DNA of 64,000 bases from Dermanyssus gallinae (GCA_003439945.1 QVRM01002200.1:310001-374000); one strand, 5' to 3'; positions 10,291 to 20,554 are shown, counted from the stretch's first letter. Translations and numbers: made by a program. The notes: generated by a model from the letters alone, not told the origin.

Positions 10291-10714
10291 TGAAGCGAGT
10301 GCTTTGCTTGCCTATTCGAACAAGGAGCCGCTTTGTGTATGTCAGGCTGTCCACAGGCTACTAAAACAATCCGACTAATGCTGAAGGTGCCGCGTACAGT
10401 ACCTTACGAATGTTTTATTTCGGAATGGGAAGCTAAAGTCGAACAGGCCAGACGGGAGGTCGGTGGTTTGTACGTTTTCAACGCCGTGCATTTTTGGTCT
10501 GGTCCTGCATGTGACAATCGCCACGTATACACCAAATATGCATGATTATCACTACCTGGTATGTTCAAACGCAGCCTTTCACGAGAAGTACGAATTGTGC
10601 CGGTTCTGCCTGCAGAGGTGTGCCAAGTACCACACAGTGGAATGCACAGCGCTGGACAAAAAATCGTTGCACTACTTCTCTCACCGGAAGCGTGAAGAAG
10701 ATAGAGTATTATGA
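10291..10714 (+). pseudogene. GGR-group LINE C-terminal domain fragment
   Basis: It begins MKRVLCLPIRTRSRFV-like and continues with RTVPYECFISEWEAKVEQAR and the finger segment CRFCLQRCAKYH, matching 28228-28690 of the minus-strand LINE. Frameshifts near 10345 and 10545 break it, and the last Cys region is altered. The counterpart in copy B is 42364-42803. Confidence 0.85.
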
Positions 10715-11121
10715 AGAAACGATAATTGAATTGAAAAAAATGATATTCTGTTTTTTGCCGGATAGACCCTGCCTAAACCGGTTTTAATTTATTCTTGTCA
10801 GAAATACGACATTTACAGCCCTACAAACATTTAGGTACATAATAAATTCTCAAAAAATAACAAAATAGCACTGGATCACACAAAATAACAAATACGACAA
10901 CAACAAAAACAACGAGCATACGCCTACACACACACTGCCACACAAAAGCTCAATGAGCTGGGGCAGTGAAGGAGAGTCAGAAAGGCATTGTTTCATTGGA
11001 TGGCCTACATCGTCCGTTTATACAGTTTGTGTCCACGCCGTAGCTGCTCTGCTAGGTTACTTAGGCCCTCAAAAGGCGTCGTGCAGCAGAACGGGAAGGA
11101 AAGGTGGTGCTCGATGCATAC
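10715..11121. other. Spacer, probably SPT2 3' flank
   Basis: There is no supported gene. Read on the minus strand, an AATAAA signal occurs near 10787-10792, about 330 bases after the SPT2 stop, and could serve as its polyadenylation signal. The region is A-rich in places and is kept almost unchanged at 42804-43210. Confidence 0.5.
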
Positions 11122-13209
11122 CTAAACCGGGCACAGCGTAAGCTTCTTCTTGTTTTTAAGCTTCTGCGAAAGCTCCTCAAGTTTCTGAGCTTTGCTGTTC
11201 TTACAGCGTGCCTCTTCCTCTGTCTCGCGGCGCATATCCTCGAGATCCTCTTGGCGGCCCAGACGAGCTGATCGAGCCTCTTCGGCCATGCAGCGACTGA
11301 ACGAGCTCTCCTCAATGTCGTCACAGTCCTGGCCAATATACTTTCGTTTATCGTACTTGAAGATCTTGGAGATATCTTTCGAATACCTATTTGCATAGGG
11401 GTCTTCAATTTCGCCGTCGTCAATAAAGTCATCTTCGTATTCGTCCAAGTCCTCGTCATAGTCGTCCTCTTCCTCATCTGTCTCAGAGTCAATTGGCCCA
11501 CAACTCTGAAGCTGGCGGAGTTTCTTCTTCAGCTTTTCATTCTCGATCTGTCGCGCTTTGCGAGCTTCGAGCTTTTTTCGGCGTTCCTCCTCTTCGGCGG
11601 CTTGGCGTTCCTTCTGCAGTTGGGCCAGCTTCCGTGCGGTTTCTGCCCGAAGGCGATCTCGCTCGGAAAGTGGCGCCGATTGAGCAGAAGCAGATGCGGC
11701 AGCAGTACTGCCAACGGACCCGCTGCTCGCGGCCGCCGCAGAGCCCTGAACGCTAGAGCCGCTCGACGGTTGCGTCAGAGACTTGCGTTGCGCCTGCTCG
11801 ACAGAAGATGAACTTTTCTGGCTGTCGCTTTTCTTGTCGGCACGATCAATGTTGCTGTTGCTTTCTGCCGCTCGGCTCGCACCAGAGTAGGAGCGTGATG
11901 AGGTGCCGTTCTCGTGTGAGCGACTTGAACTCTTGTGATCTTTGTTGTCCTTTGACGAGTTCGTTTCCTTGTGGTGTGCCTTCTCTTTATTCGACTCTTT
12001 CGACTCCGAGCCATGGCGATTCTCTTTTTGGCGATCTTTTTTGTTGCTGTGCTGGTCACTGTGGCGATGTTTGCTACTGCTGGTTGCGTTACTCTGCTTT
12101 TCTTTTTGGCTGCTTATGTCTTTACTGTCCTTAGTACCACCACTTCTACTACTGCTGCTGCTAGAACTGCTGCTATCACTACTTGCTTTGTGGCTGCTTG
12201 AGGAAGAACGCTTGCCGGAGGATCGATCCTTGCGATCGCCCTTTGAGTCGCGCTCGGTGACCTTTTCTGAGGAACGCTCGGATTTTGACGACGACGACGA
12301 GGCGTGTTTCTCTCGGTGGCTGTGGCCTGATGCTGTGCCATTGACAGCGGCGCTCGAGTGGTGACTGGACGAGGCGGATTCGCCCTTTTTAGGAATACGA
12401 TTGACCGGAAGACCGTCCGGCTTTGGCGCGTTTCCACTGGAGACGCCACTACCGATTTTCGGGATACGCGGTAAGCTCGAGGCAGCGACAACGCCAGAAG
12501 AAGAGGCGGCCTTCTTTAGCAGGGCCTCCTCTTCGGCGAAACGCCGCTTCTCGGCGCTCGTCATAAGGCGCGGCTCGGTTTCGGTCTTCTTCGGAGGCTG
12601 CAACGGCAATCAGATGTTAGCCCCGAATGAGCCGGTTTCGGCGTTGCTCTGAGCGATTCGCAGCAGTTCGTTCATGTCGCGAATCTGCGGCGCGCCGCCA
12701 GTGGACGCAGAGAGGCGAACCTTACTCTTTCGCGACGTATCAATAGTTCCCTCAAAGATTTCGTACTTTCGTTTCCGCTTGCGCCGCTCTTTCTCGTTCT
12801 CTTCGTGCTTAATCGACGAGATCACCTTTTCCTTTTCACGTGGTTGCTTGTTTTTGTCGCGCTCATCAGCGGCTGATTTAATCTGATTGATGAACTCCCG
12901 GCGCTCGCGTTGCACCTTGTGCCACTGACGCTTGCATTTTTCACTCCACTCATGTTTCTGCTTCAGAAGACCCTTGTGATCTTTGTAAATGTGATCATCG
13001 CGTTTCGTCGATTCGACTGCGCTCAAGATCATCTTCTCGCGTTCTTCGCGTTTCTCTTTTTCCTTGCGTTCGAGCAGCGCCCGAACGGCGTCCGGATCCA
13101 CCTTCGATTTAGGCAACTTTTTGGCGGGGCCCACATCCAGCGAGTAACGCTTCTGAATGTAGTTCGAGGTGTTCTTCTGGGCCCTCTTGAGCAAACCGTC
13201 GAGATTCAT
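11122..13209 (-). pseudogene. SPTY2D1-like: SPT2-family histone chaperone, copy A, with internal TGA
   Basis: From ATG at 13209-13207 (MNLDGLL) a single exon of 695 codons runs to TAG at 11124-11122, close to the length of vertebrate SPT2. The N-terminus is charged and helical (LLKRAQKNTSNYIQKRYSLD). The middle is a long Ser/Lys-rich disordered region. The C-terminal SPT2 domain has the acidic stretch (DSETDEEEDDYDEDL), DDFIDDGEIED, IFKYDKRKYIG and EEARSARLGRQED. SPT2 proteins bind histone H3-H4 through this domain during transcription. Codon 200 is TGA (12612-12610), where copy B has TGC, so copy A is interrupted unless this is an error or polymorphism. No intron is seen in the coding part; CCAACAG just before the ATG could be a splice acceptor of a 5' intron. 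Confidence 0.93.
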
Positions 13210-13720
13210 GATGAATCGTCGCTGTTGGTTCAAATCGTAGAAGATCAACAAGCCAGAGCACAGGTAAGCGAACACAAATTACCTTCCTTCTGATGGTGGT
13301 AGTCACTGCGGTTGTTTCCAATGTCCACCACTGCTCACAATAGCAACAACAGCAAGACTGATTCTGCAGTCGTCGGAGCAACACCATTTATCTATCCGAC
13401 GAGCGAGTGGTCAGCGATCGCAGAGAGGCTGCAGCATCAGCAGCCGCCGCAGCAGCAGCGGCAACAGGAAGGATGTGGACCGACAGATCAGTGGTGGAGT
13501 GGAGAGGGCGGTGCGGATGGGGGTGGTGGCGGAGGCTGATTGATTGTCATTAGCAGCAATAGAGGGGGAAAGGGCGGGCGACAATAGCAATATACTCGGT
13601 GACCGACCGACTGACCGGGGGGATCATCACCTCAATTCACCTCCCGCTGACTTCCCCCAGTCTTCCAGCCGAGCCGACTCGAGCCGAGAGCAGCGGCAGC
13701 GAGTCGAGTGAGACCAGCTG
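13210..13720 (-). promoter_or_regulatory. GC-rich 5' flank of SPT2 copy A
   Basis: This stretch contains CAG/CAA-rich sequence (13430-13470), G-rich runs and a GC box (GGGCGG at 13572-13577). It ends at the start of a LINE fragment. It is nearly identical to 45298-45815 in copy B. Its position upstream of the SPT2 start and its base composition suggest a promoter or 5' UTR; no TATA box stands out. The plus-strand Gln-rich frame here has no support as a gene. Confidence 0.5.
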
Positions 13721-14980
13721 ACGACATTGTGTTTTCTGAGGATATTTTGTTCCTAACCGAAACGTTTTCGACAAACACAGCAAATATAAATCAGTTCACA
13801 CAACACCAAATATATCATGGACTGGCACTTAAGTCTCAAGGGAGAGGCCGACCTAAATGTGGTGTGGCTATTGCCGTCAGAACGACAGAGTGCTCACACT
13901 TACTCAAATGCACTTTAAAAGAAATGGTGCTGGAACTAGAAGATTAGAATTACCGGATATGCATATATAGTCCACCAGATAGATGTAATACATGATATTG
14001 GACGCGCAATGAGCTATTGTATAAATACAAATAAGCATATTGTTGCCGAGGGCGATTTTAATTGCGATCTATTAAAAGATAACGCACGAAGCGCAGCTTT
14101 TATTTTAGGAATACATGAGCTTGGATTGCAAATTGAAAACAACAAGCACGAGACTACGTACGCCAGCTGGAATGATAGAAGTGCGATCGATGTGTTACTA
14201 ACCTCAGCACAGCAGCCACAATTAAGCATCAGCGAGATGCATTCAACGCCCTTAGCGCATCGAAAACACTTTAAATAACGTTAAATTTGCACCGAATCAA
14301 CAAGCCCAATGCACCCTCAATACAAACCCTCAGCCGCTCCCTGAACCCCCAGATATTACAGCAAGCACTACAACTTATTCGGCCAACAGACGATATCAAT
14401 GTCACTGAAAAATCTATCCGGTGGGCAATACAGACTTCATGCGCACGGAAACCGCTACACAAACACACTGCGCACAAACCATGCTTTGATGAACAATGCA
14501 AAGCCATAAAATACACAATTTGCAGTCACACGAAAATTAGCCTGGAGGAATTACAACGACTTAAGGACATAAAACGGAATTTAAAAAATATTAAACAAGA
14601 AAAATAAAACAAGCATATGAGCTCATTCAGCGTGTGACACGCGTTCAACAGAATGCTACAAAGCCAAAACGACCCACTCCACCAAATCTATTAATCAATG
14701 ACGATGAGTCGAAACTTCATTTTTCGCGCCTCTATGATGGTGACCTCCTACTACCTCCGCGGGAAAACGTTTACGATTATCGAGCATTTACAGAAGAAGA
14801 GGTCGCCAATGTAATTAAATCCAAAGAAAATTGTAAATCGGCGGGTCCAGATTAAATTGTGACACATATTAAAACAGATATGCTTTTTCGTGCCCGCCAT
14901 TAATCAAATTTAATAACGCATGCCTACGCTGCGGCAAAGTACCGAAATAATGGAGAAAAAGTTTTTGCAGCCAATTTACA
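13721..14980 (+). pseudogene. APE-type LINE fragment: endonuclease to RT start
   Basis: The first frame has LFLTETFSTNTANIN and GRGRPKCGVAIAV of the APE domain. After a shift, another frame holds EGDFNCDLLK and SAIDVLLTSA. Later frames contain FDEQCKAIKYTI and FTEEEVANVIKSK...SAGPD, the entry to the RT. Numerous stops mark it as old. It runs into a minus-strand PHD-LINE near 14980. Copy B matches closely to 14060 only; beyond that, 46148 onward is a more diverged relative. Confidence 0.8.
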
Positions 14981-14984
14981 ATTT

Positions 14985-15760
14985 GTTTTTTAGTTCTTTC
15001 GAAAAGACTGTCTATTTCTCTCATTTGTTTTAGTATGCCCGATGTTATCCACGGCTTGAGGACGGTCTTTTTTTGCGCGTGTATGACCTTCATATGTATA
15101 GTATATGGCTTTTTGCTGGCATGTTTGTAGTGAATCCTTGATGAGCTTACAGATTGCTTCTGGGTTCTCTTCATGACCTAATAGATCGATCTATTTTATT
15201 TTACGCACTTCATTCGTAAATTTCTTGCTGTTTATTGATTTGGGTAGTGTCCGGTTTTTCCGTTGTTTAAATATGGTTAACGTTATGGGCAGCATTAGCA
15301 GAAGAGCCTCTGGAGCTTTGTAACTCAATATGAGCAGCATCGATTGATCTCGTTTTTGTCAGTACATGATCGATTGTAGTGGCGCTCTCCGCCGTAACTC
15401 TGGTGTGGTCTGTTTTTTGTAGTGTAAAACCTTCTTCTGACAGGGTGTCCATGTACCCGTAGTTGATTTCTGATCATTTGCTAACATAAATGTTCGAATC
15501 TGTAAGGCTTATTGTGTATTGTAAATTGCCTGATCGGCGTCATTTGTAGTTCTTGAATGAACAGTTTTGGTGACGAAAAATTATTGTCGGGTAACCTGTA
15601 GATGTCTATAAGTAGTACTGTTGTGCCTGTTATTGTTATTTTCACTGAGCATATGTCCGCGTTTAGCATTTGTACTGCTACCTGTGTCGTATCGTATTTG
15701 CCGTTTATAAATATTGCGACTTCTCCTGCTCTGCTTTTGCTTCTATGCAAGTGCTGTCAT
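14985..15760 (-). pseudogene. PHD-LINE APE endonuclease and linker fragment
   Basis: Broken frames give SRAGEVAIFINGKYDTTQVA, LLIDIYRLPDN and TTIDHVLTKTRS, typical of an APE endonuclease, and then PWITSGILKQM of the linker leading to the RT. The better preserved relative at 53200-59980 shows the same order. At least four frame breaks are present; no catalytic activity is expected. Confidence 0.8.
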
Positions 15761-15893
15761 CCCTGAATATGTGGTCATATCAAGTTGTCGGAACGTGAAT
15801 ACACTTCGTTAAGAAAAACGAAGATATGTATTGTCATAGATTTTACAGTCTCTGTGATAATCTGTCGTGATGCTTAGTTTGACTTCTCAGCAT

Positions 15894-16750
15894 TCAATCT
15901 CTTGGGGTCTGAAATTTTTTTGTAGGTGTAGTTTGGGAGTCTTTTTTCTCCGTTTTTCTCTGCAGTTGTGTTTTCCCGTTTTTCTCTAAATCCTGTGTGT
16001 AATCTAGTAATCCAGCCAGTGATGTTATCTGCGTCTCCTCTCCAGACTCATGTTTAATATAGACAGAGAAGTTGTATATGTTTGTTCTGATATGTATATT
16101 ATATTTGCTCTTAAGCTTATTGCATGCCACTTTTAGTTAGGACGATGTTAGAGCTGGCTGTGGTGGTGTTTTGAGCTGTTCCGCTGCTACTGCTGCCGCC
16201 GGTGGATTCATTGTTGTTGTTTAAGGTTCCTGGTGCGGTTTGATAGACCCCGCTGTCGGTAAGTGGTCTGGCCCTGTCTCCAATACGGTTTATGAATTTG
16301 CGGACATTTTCTTCAGTGTCGAGGGTGGCCACTATGGTGCTGTTGGCTTTTACGTAGCTTCTCCTCTTCGCCTCTACTAATGAAATGTTGTCAACACCAG
16401 CAACACTGATCAGGTGTTTGATTAGGCTAGCAGTCGTGGCGGACGACTTCTTGGCGGGACCAGGGATGTTATGTATAATACCATCCCGCAGTAACTGTGA
16501 CTGCTCGAGTTTCAAAAGCCGCTGGCTGTCAGCGCTTTCCATTGCTTGGCTGTTTTCGACTTCGTCGAGCCGCTCTGTTAGTTTCTGCAGGTCTTTTTGA
16601 ATAGTGTCAATTTGTTTTACTTTAGCAGTCATTTCTGCCATTTTTGTTGTAATTGCTGCAATATCATCGTGCAGCTTGGGAACAGCTGCAACGGCATTTT
16701 TTATCTCTGACAGTTGATTGTGGATGAATGTTAGGGCCGCAGTAGTGGTG
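15894..16750 (-). pseudogene. PHD-LINE ORF1: coiled coil and RNA-binding domain
   Basis: From 16641 the frame encodes a heptad-rich segment (TIQKDLQKLTERLDEVENSQ) and then the RRM-like core (IHNIPGP ... ANSTIVATLDTEENVRKFIN), with an Asn/Ser-rich stretch after it. Near 16130 the frame changes and continues as MACNKLKSKYNIHIRTNIYN and HESGEETQITSLAGL, the usual end of CR1/Jockey-type ORF1 proteins. Such proteins form multimers on element RNA. A second copy is at 23033-23600. Confidence 0.8.
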
Positions 16751-17190
16751 ACAAACTTTGTCGATCATCTTCTGCATTATCTGGTGTACCTCAAGGGGGA
16801 TGTTTATCCCCTCTTCTATACACAATTTTTGTATTGGACATAAATAAGTACCTGCCACCGGTGGTCAAATATCTTGAATGTGCTGATGACTTAAAACTTT
16901 ATTATTCTATTTGCTCTAGTGACTCCCACGCTGTTCTACAGACTGCTGTTGACGGCATTGCACGATGGTGTTCTGAAAACAACATGATTCTCTCACCCTC
17001 TAAATGCATTGTACTGAAAAATGGTGCACATAATTTTGACTTAAAATTGACTTATACACGGGACTTAGGCATATATATTACGCCTGATCTTAAATTTAGC
17101 CTTTACATTACCAAGGTTGTGGAGACATCTCTGCGCGCAGTAAATACTATCTTCCGCTGTTTAACAGAGTACGATAAGTTTATTTAATGT
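16751..17190 (+). pseudogene. CR1-like LINE RT fragment, first copy
   Basis: The frame includes a motif-B-like start (SALSGVPQG) and a CADDLKLYYSI version of motif C in place of the YADD seen in the second copy. It continues with DGIARWCSENNMILSPSKC and YTRDLGIYITPDLKFS. It stops near 17187 after EYDKFI. It lies inside a PHD-LINE ORF1 in the opposite orientation. The unit-2 copy at 23650-24090 has an extra frameshift. Confidence 0.85.
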
Positions 17191-17219
17191 TTCATACGTT
17201 AATAGTCAAATAATAGTTG

Positions 17220-17680
17220 GTACTGCTACGGCATTTCTGGCAGTCCTTCCCCCGGCGATGGAAGCGACCCCACTACCGCCACTGCGTTACCACGTTGGAA
17301 CTTCTATAGAGATACGCTGCACCAGGTACTCCCCGGCTCGCACATCCTTTGTCACAGCAGTTACCCTCTTTCCAAGCTCCTTGAGGAACTTGATGGTCGC
17401 CTCACCCATAGGCCCTAGCGTTTCCACGGCGATCGGCTGAATTATGTACTGCAGCAAGACGTGCGCTCGCGCCAGCTTCCCGACTTGTGCGCAAGATGTA
17501 ACTGTTGGCAAGTGTACATGAAACCGTCGCGTCCCACACTAGCAGACGACCCCGTTCCCATGGTGCTTGGGTTTTTCCATCCGGGCGTAGAAGGCTGTTG
17601 GCGCACATACCGAGGGGCTCTTTCATTGAAGGAATCTGGGCGATCTGCAGAGCACGGTGTACGACACGGTGGTGACAAAC
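17220..17680 (-). pseudogene. R2L-type restriction-like endonuclease, C-terminal part
   Basis: Two overlapping minus-strand frames encode VHRALQIAQIPSMKEP, then LLRPDGKTQAPWERGR, LLVWDATVSCTLANSY, and PIAVETLGPMGEATIKFLKE. RPDG and the WDAT stretch are the conserved endonuclease motifs of the R2-like family, cleaner here than at 4221. One frameshift lies near 17450. The zinc finger and RT are missing. Unit 2 holds the same fragment at 24126-24586, where the C-terminal VQRGNAVAVVGS is also readable. Confidence 0.85.
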
Positions 17681-18602
17681 TTTGTCGATCATATCCTGCA
17701 TTATCTGGTGTACCTTAAGGGAGATGTTTATCCCCCCTTCTATACACTATTTTTGTATTGGACATAAATACTGTTGTAAGGTACTTACCTGCCACCGGTG
17801 GTCAAATATCTTGAATATGCTGATGACTTAAAACTTTATTATTCTATTTGCTCTAGTGACTCCCACGCTGTTCTACAGACTGCTGTCGACGGCATTGCAC
17901 GATGGTGTTCTGAAAACAACATGATTCTCTCACCCTCTAAATGCACTGTACTGAAAAATGGTGCACTTGATTTTGACTATAAAATTGACAACTGCATTTT
18001 ACCGACCCTCTCTTATACACGGGCTATTTTATATATTGTATATTTAGCCTTTACATTACCAAGGTTGTGGAGACATCTCTGCGCACAGTAAATACTATTT
18101 TCCGCTGTTTTATTTTAACGACTCCTCATGTGTACATTCGCCTTTACAAATCTCTTGTTCTTCCTAAACTTACATATTGCTCCCCTGTCTGGGAGCCTTA
18201 TCTGTCTAGATATAGGAAGTTGGTAGATGGCGTCCAAAACATGTTTCTAAGACGCCTGCGAATCAGATGCCCCCACAGCGTGTTAGATGACGTTGTGCCA
18301 AGTATTGACTCACTTTTCATGCAGTGCAACTTATCTGTTCTACATCAATTACAAAAATGTGACTTGTTAGGACACTTTTTGATGTACGCTCCAATAACCT
18401 AAGGAGTCAACGATCAATCATCTCAAAAGCCGTGGCCCGCGGTGAATTCGTGAACGGACTGTTTGCTTGGCGTATGGCCAAATGGGCCGATGCTAATCCA
18501 AATAGCGCTTGCCTATTTGGTGATTAGTCACGATTGTCTTACAGAAGTATGTATGTTGATACCAACCCTTTTATGTGAAATAAAAGTGATGTTATGTTAT
18601 GT
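17681..18602 (+). pseudogene. CR1-like LINE RT fragment, second copy, to the 3' end
   Basis: The frame begins near motif B (SGVP), has motif C (EYADDLKLYYSI), the SENNMILSPSKC stretch, and the thumb and C-terminal part (YKSLVLPKLTYCSPVWEPYL, NMFLRRLRI). A T-run one base shorter than in unit 2, near 18370, shifts the frame before the natural end. AATAAA at 18579-18584 and a short TTATG repeat mark the element 3' end at about 18602, after which the interrupted PHD-LINE resumes. The unit-2 copy ends in CLFGD and a stop at 25421. Confidence 0.85.
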
Positions 18603-18790
18603 TTTTGAGATGGTGATTGTGCGGTGCCCTTGCATACTTCGCAGAGCCACTTGCCTCGTGGTTTAGTCTCTGTAGGCAGGCCCCAGCAAGTTGCGTGTAT
18701 AATGATCTTGTATACCTTGCAAGCCATGACCATATTGTCGATAAAGCTCTTCTCGCAGCACAACTCGCACTTAAGCTCAATTTTTGTAGA
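18560..18790 (-). pseudogene. PHD finger of PHD-LINE ORF1, copy 1
   Basis: The minus-strand frame has C-x2-C (LCCEKS context), a central C, H-ATC, and a terminal C-E-V-C pair (GKWLCEVCKGTAQSPS), the C4HC3 layout of a PHD finger. Unit 2 reads CELCCEKSFIDNMVMACKVY at its start. PHD fingers occur in ORF1 of several CR1-like LINEs. The upstream start is not preserved. Confidence 0.8.
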
Positions 18791-18839
18791 AGATTTGTGT
18801 CATTTAAGGTGTCAAGAAACTTAGTATTTTACTTTTTCG

Positions 18840-19630
18840 GGAAGTCGGTGTGGTAGCGACCTACTCCGACATGTGTAGATGAATGTCAAAATGTATTTTC
18901 GGTGTTATACATAATACATATGTTCCGAAGCTTTAGCGAGGAAGAGAGAGCATATATTGTGATTATTAAGTGTCCGTTTTGATGAGGTCAGGCCGAAACC
19001 ACTTCAGAAGCGTGCCCCACACGGAGCCAGCGTTTTGCCAAATGTTGTCTCGATGGTGGCATTGTCGTTAGTACTTTAAGCTTCTGTATGTTGCTATGAA
19101 AAATGCCGAATCAAATCTTGCTTACATGGTTTAGTTTTACTTGTGCGTAATGTGCAGAATTGTGTGTTTGGCTGACAGTGTTGTTACTGTTGTCGTTGTT
19201 GGCTATAGTATGGTTGGTGCTGCTGCAACAGCTAGCTTTTTTATATAGGTTGTTGTTGAGGGATTTGGGGCGAACCTGTTGAAGTTAATCTTTGTACTGC
19301 TGCGATGCTCTTGTTGTTATACTGTTGTAATTTCGTTTCATAACTACATATGACTTCAACATTGTTCAAGTTTTTGGCAACTTTCTAAGAAACGCAATTT
19401 TAGAAGCAGGACTTGTACGATGTTGCATTATCATCGTGAATTTGATAGCTGCAACAAGTCTGCGTTTCTCTATTTCTTTACAAATTCCCTTACTTGGCGT
19501 CTGAAATTGTTTAACAGGGGGTAGCCTGGTCTCAAATATTTTCTCGTATGTCATCGATGTGTATGTTAAAATGGGACCTGGGGTCTAATATGATGCACAG
19601 AGTGGCTGACTAAATTAAGCGGCATTTTTG
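18840..19630 (-). other. PHD-LINE 5' region and unexplained spacer
   Basis: Bases 18843-19055 recur at 25743-25950 and 59770-59980, always next to the PHD finger, so they are likely the 5' UTR of the family. From about 19060 to 19630 the sequence is present only in the two tandem units (second at 25950-26520) and shows no convincing protein similarity. Confidence 0.6.
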
Positions 19631-19663
19631 TATATATATATATATATATATATATAGAATAAA

Positions 19664-19745
<82 letters not shown>
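19631..19745. repeat. TA microsatellite, unit 1
   Basis: A (TA)n tract broken once by GAATAAAATTG. Unit 2 has an uninterrupted (TA)n at 26524-26607 in the same position. Confidence 0.97.
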
Positions 19746-19749
<4 letters not shown>

Positions 19750-19794
19750 AGAAAGCGCCTTTCTTTGCCTAATAAAGGGCAACTTCATAATTAA

Positions 19795-20312
19795 AAGTGT
19801 TTGTAGGGAGAATGTGGGTTTTAATGTGTAATTAGGGATGTTTGTAGGGAGAATGTGGGTTTTAATGTGTAATTAGGGATGTTTGTAGAGAAAAAGTGGG
19901 TTTCAATGTGTAATTAGGGGTGCTTGTAGGGAAATGATGGGTTTTAATGTGTAATTAGAAGTGTTTGTAGGGAAAATGTGGGTTTTAATGCGTAATTAAG
20001 GGTGTTTGTAAAGAAAAAGTGGGTTTTAATGTGTACATAGGGGTGTTTGTACAAAAAACTGGGGTTTAATGTGTAATTAGGGGTATTTGTAGAGAAAACG
20101 TGGGTTTTAATGTGTAATTATGAGTGTTTGTAGGTAGAATGTGAGTTTCAATGCGTAATTATGAGTGTTTGTAGGGAGAATGTGAGTTTCAATGCGTAAT
20201 TAAGAGTGTTTGTAGGAAAAAAGTGGGTTTTAATGTGTAATTAGGTGTGTTTGTAGGGAGAATGTGGGATTCATTGTGTAATTATGAGTGTTTGTAGGGA
20301 GAATGTAGGTTT
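19795..20312. repeat. 41-bp minisatellite, about 13 copies
   Basis: Units begin TGTTTGTAGGGAGAATGTGG and end in TAATTAGGG or TAATTATGAG. Unit starts occur at roughly 19797, 19840, 19881, 19922, 19963, 20004, 20045, 20086, 20127, 20168, 20209, 20250 and 20291. Neighbouring units share variants (ATGAG endings near 20120-20200), a sign of local unit duplication. Confidence 0.95.
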
Positions 20313-20530
20313 TTTATTTTATTTTTGTCATTGTGCGGGTCGATGCCATCGGATCTAAACTTGTTGTTTTGCATCGCTCACTATACCTGCATGGTAGGAA
20401 GAATGCTACCGCAATAAAAAAAGGTACAAAATATCCCATTTGATAAAATAAAATAAAAAAACCTACACTCTCCCTACAAACACTCATAAGTACACAATGA
20501 ATCCCACATTCTCCCTACAAACACACCTAA
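20240..20530. repeat. Imperfect inverted repeat, arms of about 85 bp
   Basis: The left arm, 20240-20326, contains the last two minisatellite units plus TTTTTTATTTTATT. The right arm, about 20440-20530, is its reverse complement with two substitutions and one length difference by eye. The spacer of about 110 bases between them has a short hairpin (GGTAG ... CTACC) and no reading frame. Confidence 0.92.
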
Positions 20531-20554
20531 AATAAAATAAAATAAAGGGCGGAA

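Larger units (their letters stand above)
1..14060. repeat. Segmental duplication, copy A
   Basis: This block matches 35748-46147 in the same orientation and includes R2L sequence, LINE fragments, the SPT2 gene and the start of a plus-strand LINE. The match is already present at base 1, so copy A continues beyond the left edge. It stops after 14060, where the shared text ends in ggcgatttta. Copy A has material missing from copy B: an extra stretch near 11-46, the R2L interval from about 607 to 4345, and the LINE at 6426-8386. The alignment was made by eye, so identity is not quantified, but most of the SPT2 region differs only at scattered single bases. Confidence 0.93.
14981..19060 (-). mobile_element. 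PHD-LINE copy 1, interrupted
   Basis: Read on the minus strand, this is a CR1/Jockey-like LINE: a 5' region (about 19060-18840), PHD finger (18790-18560), coiled coil and RNA-binding part of ORF1 (16750-15894), APE (15760-15267) and the post-APE linker with LKPWITSGILKQM (15174-14985). Bases 16751-18602 are foreign and split ORF1 between the PHD finger and the coiled coil. The RT is absent. All frames carry stops or shifts. Confidence 0.8.
19781..20540. mobile_element. Foldback, minisatellite-bearing insertion
   Basis: A 760-bp insertion present in unit 1 and absent from unit 2. It is flanked by AATAAAGGGC at 19771-19780 and 20541-20550; the empty site has this once, at 26634-26643. The left two thirds is a minisatellite of about 41 bp. 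The right end carries an inverted copy of the last two minisatellite repeats. The tail is (AAAAT)n. No protein is encoded, so it would depend on another element. Minisatellite arms in inverted orientation recall Drosophila FB elements, but the AT-rich tail also fits LINE-driven copying. Confidence 0.8.

Noticed and set aside
11942..12364. Plus-strand Leu/Ser-rich reading frames of up to 140 codons
   Set aside because: They lie antisense to the Ser/Lys-rich part of SPT2, where codon bias opens the opposite strand; the composition is explained by the real gene.
12610..12612. TGA in SPT2 copy A read as selenocysteine (TGC in copy B)
   Set aside because: SPT2 is not a selenoprotein family and no SECIS-like element was recognised in the 3' flank; a nonsense change is simpler.
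13312..13539. Plus-strand Gln/Gly-rich frame upstream of SPT2
   Set aside because: Composition follows CAG and GGT simple sequence; its position fits the 5' flank of SPT2 on the other strand.
19795..20312. Regular repeats that might suggest a CRISPR array
   Set aside because: Units of about 41 bp follow each other directly without unique spacers, and the context is eukaryotic; it is a minisatellite.
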